Of a stretch of DNA of 16,513 nt, positions 7,283 through 13,974 are shown one piece after another. A model generated the notes under the pieces. That model did no database searches and was not told the DNA's origin. It saw nothing but the letters and a program-made list of their open reading frames with translations. The stretch spans positions 1 through 16,513 of the forward strand of contig DHXQ01000015.1 in assembly GCA_002413755.1 (NCBI GenBank), given 5' to 3'. The stretch comes from Candidatus Saccharibacteria bacterium UBA5152 (GTDB lineage Bacteria; Patescibacteriota; Saccharimonadia; Saccharimonadales; UBA4665). The translations under genes were made by a program, and so were the position numbers. Each line of letters opens with the position of its first letter. The stretch's first letter is position 1.

Positions 7283-8329
7283 ATGCGCCACATGCTAAAC
7301 ACTAAAACAAACGTTCCAACCAGGATTATTTTATTAACGCTAGCGTTGCTTGTCGGCTTCGCTCCCTTATATATCATTCACGTGGCCAGCGCCGCGCAGC
7401 TGACCGAAGCCACCGTTCGCTTCGACCGAATGAAGATCAGCACGGCAACTACCGGCACGGTCTGTGCCAAGCCGGCCACCGTTGGCACCGAAGCGACTGT
7501 CGCCGTCACTTTCCCAACTGGTTATACTTTGGGCATAGCTGCTACCTTTACCGTTGACACCACCAACACCGCCTGGCCTACGGGTGGAACTGCCTGGCCC
7601 GGCATTGCGACGGCCAGTGACGTCACCGGCCAAGTTGTCACCTTCGGCAGCGGCGATCTGACTGTCGGTACGCTGTACTGCTTCAACTGGAACGACCCGA
7701 CAGCGGTCAGCGTGAAGTCATCGGCTACCAGCTCCAACACTGGCACTGTTGTGACTCAGGCCACTGGCCCGGCTGATATCGATAGCTCGTCGTACTCAAC
7801 CGCCAGTATTACTGATGATCAGATCGTGGTCACCGCCACCGTACCTTCCGTATTTTCCTTCGCACTCAGCGCCAACACCGATGCCCTCGGCGCATTGAGT
7901 AGCGGTTCGGTCGTAAGCAGCCCGACACCACGCACAGCCACGGTCAGTACCAATGCCCGCAACGGCTGGATGGTCTGGGCTAAGGACATCAACACCGGGC
8001 TGACCTCCGCCACGGCTTCGTCGACCATCGCTTCGACAACGCCTGGTACTAACAGCACCTTGGTTTCCGGCACAAATGGTTACAACACAGGTATTACCTC
8101 ATCACAGGTAGGTGGGGCTGGTACCATTACCGTCGCCGCACCATTCGTCGGCACCGGTGCGGGCCAGGGTGGCGGCCTCGACACCTCGCTCCGCACGCTG
8201 GCAAGCTCCGACGGCACCGCTGACACCGCCGTCCTGACCGTCAAGAACAACGTTGCCATCACCGCCACACAGGCAGCTGCTACAGACTACACCGACACGC
8301 TGACCGTAATCGGCGCCGGATTGTTCTAG
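7283..8329 (+). CDS. Secreted Thr/Ala-rich beta protein, degenerate WxL-like surface protein
   Basis: 348 residues. The leader (about residues 12-37, ending VASAA) is a clear Sec signal peptide, and there is no C-terminal anchor or sortase motif, so the protein is released or held by partners. Residues about 38-180 form a beta-rich domain with two cysteines (GTVCAKP and LYCFNW) that could form a disulphide. The C-terminal half (about 185-348) has the layout of the Firmicutes WxL domain: an NGW-type motif at 224-232 (NARNGWMVW) and a terminal strand DYTDTLTVIGAGLF where WxL proteins end in a TLTW strand. The second Trp-x-Leu is missing, so this is only WxL-like. Two DUF916-type genes follow 32 nt downstream, matching the pairing seen in Firmicutes csc clusters. 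The start at 7283 is preferred over the Met three codons later because of AAGG 6 nt upstream. Probable role: noncovalent cell-surface display or adhesion. Confidence 0.65.
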   Translation: MRHMLNTKTNVPTRIILLTLALLVGFAPLYIIHVASAAQLTEATVRFDRMKISTATTGTVCAKPATVGTEATVAVTFPTGYTLGIAATFTVDTTNTAWPTGGTAWPGIATASDVTGQVVTFGSGDLTVGTLYCFNWNDPTAVSVKSSATSSNTGTVVTQATGPADIDSSSYSTASITDDQIVVTATVPSVFSFALSANTDALGALSSGSVVSSPTPRTATVSTNARNGWMVWAKDINTGLTSATASSTIASTTPGTNSTLVSGTNGYNTGITSSQVGGAGTITVAAPFVGTGAGQGGGLDTSLRTLASSDGTADTAVLTVKNNVAITATQAAATDYTDTLTVIGAGLF

Positions 8330-8347
8330 ACCGAGCTCCAAACGCGC

Positions 8348-8353
8348 TATACT
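8348..8353 (+). promoter_or_regulatory. Putative -10 box of the DUF916 gene pair, leaderless geometry
   Basis: TATACT ends 8 nt before the ATG at 8362, so transcription would begin at or within a base or two of the start codon. No Shine-Dalgarno precedes the ATG. No good -35 is seen at 16-18 nt; TTGTTC at 8321-8326 would need a 21-nt spacer. The gap after the WxL-like gene is only 32 nt, so readthrough is also possible. Confidence 0.4.
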
Positions 8354-8361
8354 GAGACGAC

Positions 8362-9441
8362 ATGACAGGTTACAAGTTACGCGCCTGGATTCTCAGCAGC
8401 ATCATTCTACTCAGCCTATTGCTCATGCCCTGGCAGACCGCCAGCGCGGCCACGACACCACCCCCCAAGGACTTCTCGCTGCAAGTCACACCTTCGCCAC
8501 TGGTGACGACCGTGAAGCCGGGCATACCGACCGTTCTGGACCTGAAGGTCCGCAATGCCGGCTCCGGCTCCGAAGAACTCAAGATCGAGCCGCGCGGCTT
8601 CGAGCTCGACAAGAACACGGGCAAGATTAAAATCGACGATACCTCCGTCACACCCGTTGCCCGGTGGGTGACATTTAGCGCACCGTCCTTCGCTGTCAAA
8701 TCTGGCGAATGGTACACCGAGAAAGTCACCATTCTGGTACCCAAAGAGGCTGGCTTCAGCTATTCATTTGTCTTGATTTTGAGCCGTAAAAATAACGCCC
8801 AGCCTGTCAGCGGCGGCCGGCTGATCAAGGGTTCATTGGCCGTTTTTACGCTCGTCAACGTCGACAAGCCGGGCGCTACCCGGCAGCTGAAGATTCCGTC
8901 GTTTACCTCCAGTAAGCGGCTGTATGAATACCTGCCAACGACACTACGCGTAGAAGTAAAGAATACCGGTAATAGCATCGTCCAGCCGTACGGCAATATA
9001 TATCTGCAGCGCACGCGCGACTCGGCCACGCCGATCAGTACCCTGCGCGTCAATGAGGCCAATGCATATATATTGCCGGGCACAACCCGCAGCCTGGACG
9101 TCGAATGGCAGGAGGGCTTCCCAGTCTACACCCCAAGTACGGCAGCGGGCGGCGCGACTCATCGCAGCCTCAGCTGGGACTGGAATCATGCCGCCGATTT
9201 CCGGATTGGTAAGTATACCGCCAAACTGGTGGCAGTTTACAATGACGGCACGCGAGATATACCGATCGAGCAAGAAGTGTCATTCTGGGTGATACCATGG
9301 AAAGCCATCCTGCTGCTGATCGTAGCTGTCGTGGGCCTCATACTGCTCAGCCGCTGGCGCAGCAAGCGCCGCACCGACAAGGCCGTCCGTAAAGCCCTCC
9401 AGGCTCAGAAAGACGCAACGACCATGGAGAAGGATTCATGA
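8362..9441 (+). CDS. DUF916-type membrane-anchored surface protein (WxL-interacting-protein-like), paralogue 1
   Basis: 359 residues. A Sec leader ends TASA near residue 29. Residues from about 37 (FSLQVTPSPL) to about 180 fit the DUF916 pattern: a pair of beta-sandwich strands with LKVRNAGSGSEELKIEPR, a PKEAGFSYSF strand, and the block GRLIKGSLAVFTLVNVD around 152-168. Residues about 185-305 form a second beta-sandwich (VEVKNTGNSIVQPYGNIYL, then FRIGKYTAKLVAVYNDG) in the place of DUF3324. One membrane helix at about 315-332 follows IPWK, and a basic Lys/Arg tail faces the cytoplasm. In Firmicutes, DUF916/DUF3324 proteins bind peptidoglycan and partner WxL proteins; the same is inferred here because a WxL-like gene lies directly upstream. 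The gene overlaps the next by ATGA, implying translational coupling. Its start follows a -10-like TATACT by 8 nt. Confidence 0.75.
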   Translation: MTGYKLRAWILSSIILLSLLLMPWQTASAATTPPPKDFSLQVTPSPLVTTVKPGIPTVLDLKVRNAGSGSEELKIEPRGFELDKNTGKIKIDDTSVTPVARWVTFSAPSFAVKSGEWYTEKVTILVPKEAGFSYSFVLILSRKNNAQPVSGGRLIKGSLAVFTLVNVDKPGATRQLKIPSFTSSKRLYEYLPTTLRVEVKNTGNSIVQPYGNIYLQRTRDSATPISTLRVNEANAYILPGTTRSLDVEWQEGFPVYTPSTAAGGATHRSLSWDWNHAADFRIGKYTAKLVAVYNDGTRDIPIEQEVSFWVIPWKAILLLIVAVVGLILLSRWRSKRRTDKAVRKALQAQKDATTMEKDS

Positions 9442-10544
9442 TCCGCCGCTTATTGCCGACATTGCTGGTCATCGTCATCCTGGTTGCTGCCCTGCTGCCG
9501 GCGACGGCCCACGCCGCCACCGCCGCCCCCACCGACTTTTACCTGCAAGTGACTCCCTCTCCCCTGGTGACAACCCTGAAGCCGGGCCAACCTACCGAAC
9601 TGGAGCTCAAGATTCGTAACGCCGGCACCTCCACCGAAAACCTGAAGATCGAACCGCGTAGTTTTACATTCAATAACAGTACCGGCGAGGTCCATCTGGA
9701 CGACACTTCCCCACCCGACATTGCCCAGTGGGTCAACTTCAGCGCCCAGACGTTCAGTATCAAGCCCGGCGACTGGTTTACTCAAAAGGTCCGGATCGCG
9801 CTACCCAAAGATGCCGGGTTCAGCTATTCATTCGCCCTGCTGATTAGCCGCCAGTCCAATCCTCGCCCCACCGAAGGCGGTCGACTGATCAAGGGTTCAT
9901 TGGCCGTCTTTACATTAGTCAATGTCGACCGGCCGGGAGCTACCCGGCAGCTTCAGGTCGCCCATTTTACAACGCCGAAAAAGTTTTATGAATACCTGCC
10001 AACCGGGCTAGACGTTAGCTTCAAGAACACCGGTAATAGCATCGTCCAGCCCTATGGCAACATCTACTTGCAGCGCAGCGGCAGCAAAACAGATAGCGAC
10101 CCGATTACCACCCTGTCGGTCAACGAAAAACGGAGCTACATTCTGCCCGGTAGCGTCCGCACCGTTCATGCCAACTGGGATGATGGTTTTCCAGCCTACA
10201 AAACGACCACCGACAGTAGCGGCAAAGTCACCACCAAACTAGTCTGGGACTGGAGCAAGGTCGCCGACCTGCGGATCGGCAAATACACCGCTAAGCTGGT
10301 TGCCGTCTACAACGATGGCAAGCGCGACGTGCCGATTGAGCAGGAGGTGTCCTTTTGGGTGATACCATGGAAAATCCTGATCGGCATCACCTTAGTCGTC
10401 CTGCTGGTATTATTCAGCATCGCCTCGCTCATCTGGCGCATAGTCAAATTCACGCGAAAAAAGGCACACCGCCGAGCCGCCAAGAAGGCCGACAAAAAAA
10501 CCGATTCAGTGTCCGACAAACCTACCGACAAAACCGACGAATAA
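9438..10544 (+). CDS. DUF916-type membrane-anchored surface protein (WxL-interacting-protein-like), paralogue 2
   Basis: 368 residues, a tandem paralogue of the preceding gene, colinear with it throughout. A Sec leader ends TAHA near residue 26. The DUF916-like part begins FYLQVTPSPL and includes the block GRLIKGSLAVFTLVNVD at about 148-164. The second sandwich has NTGNSIVQPYGNIYLQR and LRIGKYTAKLVAVYNDG. A membrane helix at about 312-333 after IPWK precedes a longer, very Lys-rich tail with TDK repeats. Its ATG overlaps the upstream TGA (ATGA), and GGAGAAGGA at about 9425-9433 is the best Shine-Dalgarno in the window. Two 23-nt runs are identical to the first copy (8821-8843 with 9885-9907, and 8965-8987 with 10029-10051), so duplication is fairly recent or maintained by conversion. 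The pair may bind different partners or form a heteromeric anchor. Confidence 0.75.
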   Translation: MIRRLLPTLLVIVILVAALLPATAHAATAAPTDFYLQVTPSPLVTTLKPGQPTELELKIRNAGTSTENLKIEPRSFTFNNSTGEVHLDDTSPPDIAQWVNFSAQTFSIKPGDWFTQKVRIALPKDAGFSYSFALLISRQSNPRPTEGGRLIKGSLAVFTLVNVDRPGATRQLQVAHFTTPKKFYEYLPTGLDVSFKNTGNSIVQPYGNIYLQRSGSKTDSDPITTLSVNEKRSYILPGSVRTVHANWDDGFPAYKTTTDSSGKVTTKLVWDWSKVADLRIGKYTAKLVAVYNDGKRDVPIEQEVSFWVIPWKILIGITLVVLLVLFSIASLIWRIVKFTRKKAHRRAAKKADKKTDSVSDKPTDKTDE

Positions 10545-10555
10545 GCCGAGCTTTT

Positions 10556-10585
10556 TTGATGCATGCTTATGCTTTCTGATATACT
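10556..10585 (+). promoter_or_regulatory. Putative promoter of the small membrane protein and fibre operon
   Basis: TTGATG at 10556-10561 and TATACT at 10580-10585 are separated by 18 nt. The leader would be about 14 nt. ATGCTTATGCT at 10563-10573, identical to 223-233 upstream of the hydrolase operon, sits in the spacer and carries the GCATAAGC core in reverse. Confidence 0.5.
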
Positions 10586-10606
10586 AATCTAGACGAGAGT
10601 ATACCT

Positions 10607-10822
10607 ATGGGAATTGATATTAAACCTTCGAATCTGCAAAATTTGTTGCAACAAGAGCTGACCCGCAAGCAGTTTATTCAGATGCTCGGCGTTATGGTCG
10701 TCTCTTTACTTGGTTTTAACAACCTTATCAGCATGCTGGCCAAAATGAACCATTCGACAAACACCAAGAAAGTGGCAGCGTCGGCTAAAGACGGCTTCGG
10801 GTCGAGCAAGTTCGGGATTTAA
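10607..10822 (+). CDS. Small single-span membrane protein preceding fibre-like genes
   Basis: 71 residues. A short N-terminal helix (SNLQNLLQQELTRKQFIQML) leads into one hydrophobic segment at about 26-45 (GVMVVSLLGFNNLISML), followed by a polar tail ending in GFGSSKFGI. There is no signal-peptidase site, so it is probably a membrane-anchored small protein; the RKQF before the helix is reminiscent of leader regions but lacks a twin-arginine pair. It sits 3 nt before the first fibre-like gene and shares its promoter, so it is likely produced with the fibres. Possible roles are a membrane tether for fibres, a holin-like or assembly factor; none is shown by the sequence. I have an impression, not verified, that short RKxF proteins with Gly/Phe tails recur before such cassettes in CPR contigs. 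Confidence 0.68.
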   Translation: MGIDIKPSNLQNLLQQELTRKQFIQMLGVMVVSLLGFNNLISMLAKMNHSTNTKKVAASAKDGFGSSKFGI

Positions 10823-10825
10823 GCG

Positions 10826-11530
10826 ATGCCCACACCTCAACGACTGCCAATAGTTAACAGTGACGACGGTGTCTGGGGTGACATCATCCGCCAGTACATC
10901 AAGAAGGAGCACTACGACGACGGTACCGATAATGCCGTCAACGGCGGGCACCAAACGATCACCGTCAGGGCTGGCACGGCCAGCGCCGGTACCGCTCCGA
11001 TAACCCTGACTTCCGGTACTCTGATGACCGCCAGCGAGGTCGGCGCTGTCGAGTTTAACAATGACAGCCTCTACTTCACGATCACCACCGGCACCTCGCG
11101 GCGCAAGGTCGCCCTCTACGACGACAGCGCCGGCGCCACCGGTGACCTCTATTACCGCAACAGCTCCGGATACTTCACCCGACTTGCGGTCGGGAGCACT
11201 GGCCAGAGGCTTGGCGTTGCCAGCGGCAGCCCGACCTGGCAGGACACCACTTACCCCACCGCCACCAAGACCAGCGGTTACACCGTCACCGCTACTGACA
11301 CGGTAATCTTCGCCGACGCCACCAGCGGTAACGTCACGATTACCATCCCGGCGGCAACCAGCTTCAGCGGCTACCGGTTCTACGTTAAGCGGATCGATGC
11401 GAGTGCCAATACCTGCACCATCGCTCGCAGCAGCACCGATACTATCGATGGCGCCACCAGCTTTACGCTCGACGTGCAGTACACCTCCGTTATGCTGGTC
11501 TCTAACGGCACTGCCTGGTTTATACTGTAG
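10826..11530 (+). CDS. Phage tail-fibre-like protein with three beta modules
   Basis: 234 residues, no signal peptide and no membrane segment. Residues 1-43 resemble the adaptor seen at the start of many fibre-like proteins (LPIVNSDDGVWGDIIRQYI, then a DDGTDNAV turn). Residues about 44-145 carry a repeat-type beta module (TITVRAGTASAGTAPITLTS, VGAVEFNNDSLYFTIT, TGDLYYRNSSGYFTRLAVGS). Residues about 148-234 are a compact C-terminal domain of the kind that caps phage tail fibres (YTVTATDTVIFADATSGNVT start, YVKRIDASANTCTI, TIDGA, final FIL strand). It follows the small membrane protein by 3 nt and precedes the next fibre-like gene by 2 nt. Trimerisation is inferred from family resemblance. It is either part of a prophage tail or a domesticated surface fibre. 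Confidence 0.7.
   Translation: MPTPQRLPIVNSDDGVWGDIIRQYIKKEHYDDGTDNAVNGGHQTITVRAGTASAGTAPITLTSGTLMTASEVGAVEFNNDSLYFTITTGTSRRKVALYDDSAGATGDLYYRNSSGYFTRLAVGSTGQRLGVASGSPTWQDTTYPTATKTSGYTVTATDTVIFADATSGNVTITIPAATSFSGYRFYVKRIDASANTCTIARSSTDTIDGATSFTLDVQYTSVMLVSNGTAWFIL
11521..11526 (+). promoter_or_regulatory. Possible internal -10 box before the fibre-like gene at 11533
   Basis: TATACT lies within the last codons of the upstream gene and ends 6 nt before the ATG at 11533, repeating the short-leader geometry seen elsewhere. It could be chance because it encodes the conserved terminal FIL residues. Confidence 0.2.
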
Positions 11531-11532
11531 CC

Positions 11533-12246
11533 ATGGCAGCGCCGACTATGACTGGTTATACCACCGAGGATATATCCGGTACCGGTAGCACATTCACGAT
11601 TGACCCAAGTGTTAACCAGGTTGGTTCAGCGGTAGCCGATGGTGACTGGATAGTTTTGACACTGTCCTCGGCGGGCGATCTTTCCACAACCCATCAACCA
11701 ACCGCTGGTGCCGGCTGGACAAACCTCGTGCCCTTCAACACGGTCGGAACCGGTACGACGACATTCGGCGTCTGGACACACCAACGTGCCAGCGGCGAAA
11801 CCACCTACACCTGGAATCAGACAACGATTGAGGCCAATGGGCTCGGAATACGTATGGTATTTATAAGTGGCGCCGATGACGTGGCCAACTGGATTATCGG
11901 CACCTTTCAAGACCGGGAAACTTCCGGCACGACTGTCACGACCATCGCTCCCTCGGTTACCACGACGGCCGATGATTCACTGGGCTTATGCATTGCCGAA
12001 GAGCGAACGCTGGCCTCCGAAACCGACCCTCAAGTAACCTGTGACAATTTTACCAAGCAATTCTTTGACGAAGGCATAAACGACCACACAATATTCGTCG
12101 CCACCAAAGCTCTGACGACAGCCGGCAGCACTGGCTCAGTCACCGTCACCTACCCCAATAGCCACGCTAAAAATGGTATCGCGGGTATCATCGGCATACC
12201 GCCGGTTCCGCCCGTCACTATCGCCCTGCCCTGGGTATATTTATGA
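11533..12246 (+). CDS. Fibre-associated beta-sandwich protein, paralogous to the N-terminus of the 13975 gene product
   Basis: 237 residues without signal peptide or membrane helix. After a variable start (residues 1-35), VADGDWIVLTLSSAGD and the GWTNL motif with W62, then FGVWTHQRASGETTYTWNQ (W81), match a beta-sandwich family common in fibre-like proteins of phages and environmental bacteria. The remaining strands include IRMVFISGAD, a threonine-rich TTVTTIAPSVTTTADD and VTVTYPNSHAKNGIAGIIGI. It ends in a Pro-rich PPVPPVTIALPWVYL. Residues 1-210 of the protein at 13975 follow the same plan (W52, then LYVYTKIA). It is translated 2 nt after the preceding stop. Carbohydrate or receptor binding is possible from the fold but not shown. 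Confidence 0.65.
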   Translation: MAAPTMTGYTTEDISGTGSTFTIDPSVNQVGSAVADGDWIVLTLSSAGDLSTTHQPTAGAGWTNLVPFNTVGTGTTTFGVWTHQRASGETTYTWNQTTIEANGLGIRMVFISGADDVANWIIGTFQDRETSGTTVTTIAPSVTTTADDSLGLCIAEERTLASETDPQVTCDNFTKQFFDEGINDHTIFVATKALTTAGSTGSVTVTYPNSHAKNGIAGIIGIPPVPPVTIALPWVYL

Positions 12247-12258
12247 GGTCGCCGATGT

Positions 12259-12264
12259 TATACT
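12259..12264 (+). promoter_or_regulatory. Possible -10 box upstream of the long repetitive fibre gene
   Basis: TATACT lies in the 84-nt gap 12247-12330, 66 nt before the ATG at 12331. No clear -35 is visible. The gap is the longest inside the fibre cluster, so independent expression of the long fibre is plausible. Confidence 0.3.
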
Positions 12265-12330
12265 TAAGAAATAATCGGGGGCAACGACGTACTCTCCGCT
12301 TGAGCGTACCGCGGGTTACTAACTAAAGCT

Positions 12331-13965
12331 ATGGCATACCAACCACCTCTCAATGGCGGCAGAATCAACGCATCGATCGGCGGCAACAGCACCTCCGCTG
12401 GCGCTGGCTATAAGCTAATCTCTACTGGTAATATGATCCTGGCCGGTGGCAACAACATCACATTGTCACAAAACGGCAGTTCGATCAGTATCGTTGGTGG
12501 TGCCGGTGGCGGAGTCGCGCTGGCCAACTCTAATACTACCGTCAGCAGCGGCACTGCCAACCTGAGCGTCGCCGGTGGCGCCATGACCATATCCGGCACG
12601 AATCAAACATTTAACTTCTCCGTGCCCGCCCAGTCCAGCCTGTCGGCCACCGGCGCCATCAGTATTGCCAGCAATGGCAATACGATCAGCATCGGTGCAC
12701 CAGCCTTCTCTGCCGGTATCAGCAGCAACAGCACCGTCAGCAATCAGGTCATCTTCGCCGCCGGTACCAACATCACGCTCAGTCAGTCTACCAACGCCTC
12801 CGGGGCAACTATCAGCATCGCCGGCGCGTCCGGCGGAGGCGGCGGTGGCAGTATCAACTTCTCGGCCGGTACGACCTCCGGTAACTTGGCCTCGGTCACC
12901 TTCGCCAACAGTAATGGCATCGGTTTTGGCCTAAACGCCGGTACAATTACCGCCTCGCACAACGCTCTGACCACGCAGACCGTTCAGACGCAGAGTAATA
13001 TCCAAGGTATTATTGCCAGCGGCAGCACAAACTACACCGGTAACATAAGCTTCGCCAATGCGAACGGTGTCAGTTTCGGACTCGATAACGGCACCATTAC
13101 CGCCTCGGCAGCCGGTGGCGGAGGTGGTGGCGGAGTCGCTATCTCTGGTGGCGGCACCTCATATGGCACCGGTACAGTCAACTTCAGCAACGCTGGTGGC
13201 GCCCTGACCATCGCCAGCAGCACCGGCCAGGCCCTGAATTTCTCGGTGCCAGCTACCTCGAGCATTGTCGGCGGTAATGGCATTAGTATCTCTACCACCG
13301 GTAGCACCATATCAATTTATGGTGGTAGCGCGCCGACCTTGTCGCGCTGGGAGTACCCAAAGGACGCCTTTGTGACTGCCGGCATTCCCATTAACAGCGT
13401 GGTCTCATTCCATCACGAATACATCCCATTTGGTGTTTCAGGCGCCTCGGCTAAAATCGGCGTCTCGATGAGTGTCTCGACATTCACCTCGGCTTCAACT
13501 GCCAGCCATAATTATTCATTTCACATGGGCGTCTATAGCTTAAGCGGTTCAACCTTATCCCTCATAACTTCGGCTAGCCAATCCTACGCATTCTCCTGGG
13601 GCAATACAGCAGCCTCAACATCGTATTCCAACCTCCTGATGGGCGTCCGACAGCTCACGGTTCCAATGAATGTAAACCTGACAGCTGGCGAGTACTGGAT
13701 GGCTGCCCTCCTCTCGAGTGCCAGTACATTCGCTAGTGCACCGATGTCAATCATGGGCCTCGGCACCCAGCATGCAATCGCAACTGGTATGATTGGAGAC
13801 TTTGGCGTATCAACAAGTGCCGGCCGGGATGTCTACCTCGGCCAAGGACTCTTCAGCTCGAACAGCGTCCCGACCAGCCTGGCCCTAACGGCCGTTAGTA
13901 ATGCCTCGGCCAGCTACGCCCAGCGCGCTGGATTTTATCACGTGCTCTATAACGCAACATATTAG
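12331..13965 (+). CDS. Long repetitive tail-fibre-like protein with globular C-terminal tip
   Basis: 544 residues, rich in Ser, Gly, Thr, Ala and Asn, with no Cys and only three Lys seen. There is no signal peptide. Residues 1-330 are short beta repeats: NITLSQ-type units at 42 and 147; FANSNGIGFGLNAGTITAS at 191, FANANGVSFGLDNGTITAS at 241 and a weaker FSNAGGALTIAS at 285; NFSVPA twice; and GNGISISTTGSTISIYG just before the tip. Gly-rich hinges separate the units. From about 335 (APTLSRWEYPKDAF) to 544 is a different, more complex beta domain (HMGVYSLSGSTLSLI, LTAGEYWMAALLSS, MGLGTQHA) that looks like a receptor-binding head. The FSNSNGVSFGL repeat family is familiar from phage and metagenomic fibre proteins. 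Likely a trimeric shaft with a distal tip; the Ser/Thr density makes it a candidate substrate for the nearby glycosyltransferase. Confidence 0.78.
   Translation: MAYQPPLNGGRINASIGGNSTSAGAGYKLISTGNMILAGGNNITLSQNGSSISIVGGAGGGVALANSNTTVSSGTANLSVAGGAMTISGTNQTFNFSVPAQSSLSATGAISIASNGNTISIGAPAFSAGISSNSTVSNQVIFAAGTNITLSQSTNASGATISIAGASGGGGGGSINFSAGTTSGNLASVTFANSNGIGFGLNAGTITASHNALTTQTVQTQSNIQGIIASGSTNYTGNISFANANGVSFGLDNGTITASAAGGGGGGGVAISGGGTSYGTGTVNFSNAGGALTIASSTGQALNFSVPATSSIVGGNGISISTTGSTISIYGGSAPTLSRWEYPKDAFVTAGIPINSVVSFHHEYIPFGVSGASAKIGVSMSVSTFTSASTASHNYSFHMGVYSLSGSTLSLITSASQSYAFSWGNTAASTSYSNLLMGVRQLTVPMNVNLTAGEYWMAALLSSASTFASAPMSIMGLGTQHAIATGMIGDFGVSTSAGRDVYLGQGLFSSNSVPTSLALTAVSNASASYAQRAGFYHVLYNATY
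12901..13218 (+). repeat. Degenerate coding repeats in the fibre shaft
   Basis: Three related units begin at codons 191, 241 and 285 of the fibre gene (spacing about 50 and 44 codons), each with an F-x-N-x-x-G core and a TI(T/A)S-type end. The DNA is diverged, so these are old protein-level repeats, not a slippage tract. Confidence 0.7.
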
Positions 13966-13974
13966 AGGCAGCCA

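Noticed and set aside
10545..10560. T6 run after the second DUF916-type gene as an intrinsic terminator
   Set aside because: No GC-rich hairpin precedes it.
10545..10606. Prophage attachment site at the change from surface genes to fibre-like genes
   Set aside because: No tRNA, integrase or matching repeat is visible; the gap is a promoter.
1823..12310. Ten-base repeat TGAGCGTACC in two short leaders (1823-1832 and 12301-12310)
   Set aside because: Ten-base matches are expected by chance in 16.5 kb, and the positions relative to the starts differ.
12331..13330. Repetitive DNA as a CRISPR or tandem-repeat array
   Set aside because: Repeats are degenerate, in frame, and vary in spacing; they are protein repeats.
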